Source: an uncultured Fibrobacter sp.
GTDB lineage: Bacteria; Fibrobacterota; Fibrobacteria; Fibrobacterales; Fibrobacteraceae
Assembly (NCBI GenBank): GCA_947306025.1
Contig: CAMZFJ010000015.1
Coordinates: 1-14,413 of the forward strand
Direction of reading: 5' to 3'
DNA: 14,413 nucleotides
Part shown: positions 14,109-14,413 of the stretch, in pieces
Layout: each line of letters starts with the position of its first letter
Numbering within the stretch: position 1 is the stretch's first letter
The notes under the pieces: model-generated
What the model was told of the DNA's origin: nothing
The model's database searches: none
What the model saw: the letters and a program-made list of their open reading frames with translations, nothing else
Translations under genes and position numbers: made by a program

Positions 14109-14413
14109 TCATGCCGCTCATGCGGTCGCGAAGCCATGCACCGACTTCTTCCACCGGATGCTGACGGATGTTCTTGTTCACCTTGATGAGTTCTTCGTTA
14201 TCGACAGCGTTGGTATTGCCTTCGTTGAAGATATCGCCAATGTCGCCCTTCTTGACTTCGTTCTTCATGAAGTCTGCGAGGAGAGGAACGCACTTGTTAG
14301 CAAACAGGTAGCAGCCGTATTCTGCAGTATCGCTGATGACGCGGTTCATTTCGAACAGCTTCTTACGAGCGATGAGGTTTGCAATGAGCGGAGTTTCGTG
14401 GAGGGATTCGTAG
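14095..14413 (-). CDS. ilvC: ketol-acid reductoisomerase, class II, C-terminal part (5' end outside window)
   Basis: The frame is open to the right edge; 105 C-terminal residues are visible. The stretch [23 protein letters not shown] followed by [22 protein letters not shown] closely resembles the E. coli-type long (class II) enzyme, whose C-terminal helical domain contributes acidic and Ser contacts to the active site; the Ser of ISDTAEYG is one of these by family comparison. The enzyme converts acetolactate or acetohydroxybutyrate to the dihydroxy acid with NADPH and Mg2+ in branched-chain amino acid synthesis. The ATG at 14349 is internal. The end (MSGMTRVV then TAA) falls in a large inverted repeat. 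The gene is convergent with the TIGR02147 gene and unrelated to the enzyme cluster. Confidence 0.93.
   Translation of the reverse strand, partial: YESLHETPLIANLIARKKLFEMNRVISDTAEYGCYLFANKCVPLLADFMKNEVKKGDIGDIFNEGNTNAVDNEELIKVNKNIRQHPVEEVGAWLRDRMSGMTRVV

Overview
The window reads as a chromosomal segment of a Fibrobacter (F. succinogenes or a close relative). The reasons are two proteins of the TIGR02147 / DUF4423 family, which is hugely expanded in that genus; a run of secreted plant-cell-wall enzymes ending in short sorting-domain-like modules; Ser-rich linkers; and lipoproteins with carboxypeptidase-regulatory-like folds. Species cannot be fixed from sequence alone.

Layout. 1-1126 (+): 3' part of a YfhO-type multi-pass membrane protein, closed by a strong hairpin terminator shared with the convergent gene. 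1197-6383 (-): three secreted polysaccharide enzymes in a row: a GH26 beta-mannanase with a CBM35-like domain (first transcribed), an SGNH/GDSL esterase, and a PL1 pectate lyase. Hairpins and palindromes separate them. 6550-8515 (+): a TIGR02147 regulator-like gene, divergent from the mannanase, followed 2 bp later by a lipoprotein gene. 8537-12715 (-): a large multidomain PL1 pectate lyase followed 60 bp later by a lipoprotein with DUF2341-like and LamG-like domains. 13001-13849 (+): a second TIGR02147 gene, divergent from the large pectate lyase. 14095-14413 (-): the 3' end of class II ketol-acid reductoisomerase (ilvC), convergent with the preceding gene.

How it may work together. The locus looks like a mannan/pectin hemicellulose-removal cluster. 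The enzymes are exported (Sec signal peptides plus C-terminal modules resembling type IX / Fibrobacter sorting domains), and the lipoproteins may bind polysaccharide or its fragments at the envelope. Each TIGR02147 gene is divergent from an enzyme gene, and the shared intergenic regions carry near-perfect dyads. The inference is that these proteins are local regulators; no function has been shown here.

Most unusual points: the first TIGR02147 gene has its only well-placed ATG/Shine-Dalgarno in the wrong frame, joined to the main frame by a canonical A_AAA_AAC slippery heptamer; a palindrome (GTTGTC-TATA-GACAAC) recurs around the pectate lyase and, degenerate, near the second TIGR02147 gene; a REP-like palindrome is embedded in a coding linker; and a ~100-bp imperfect hairpin runs into the last codons of ilvC.
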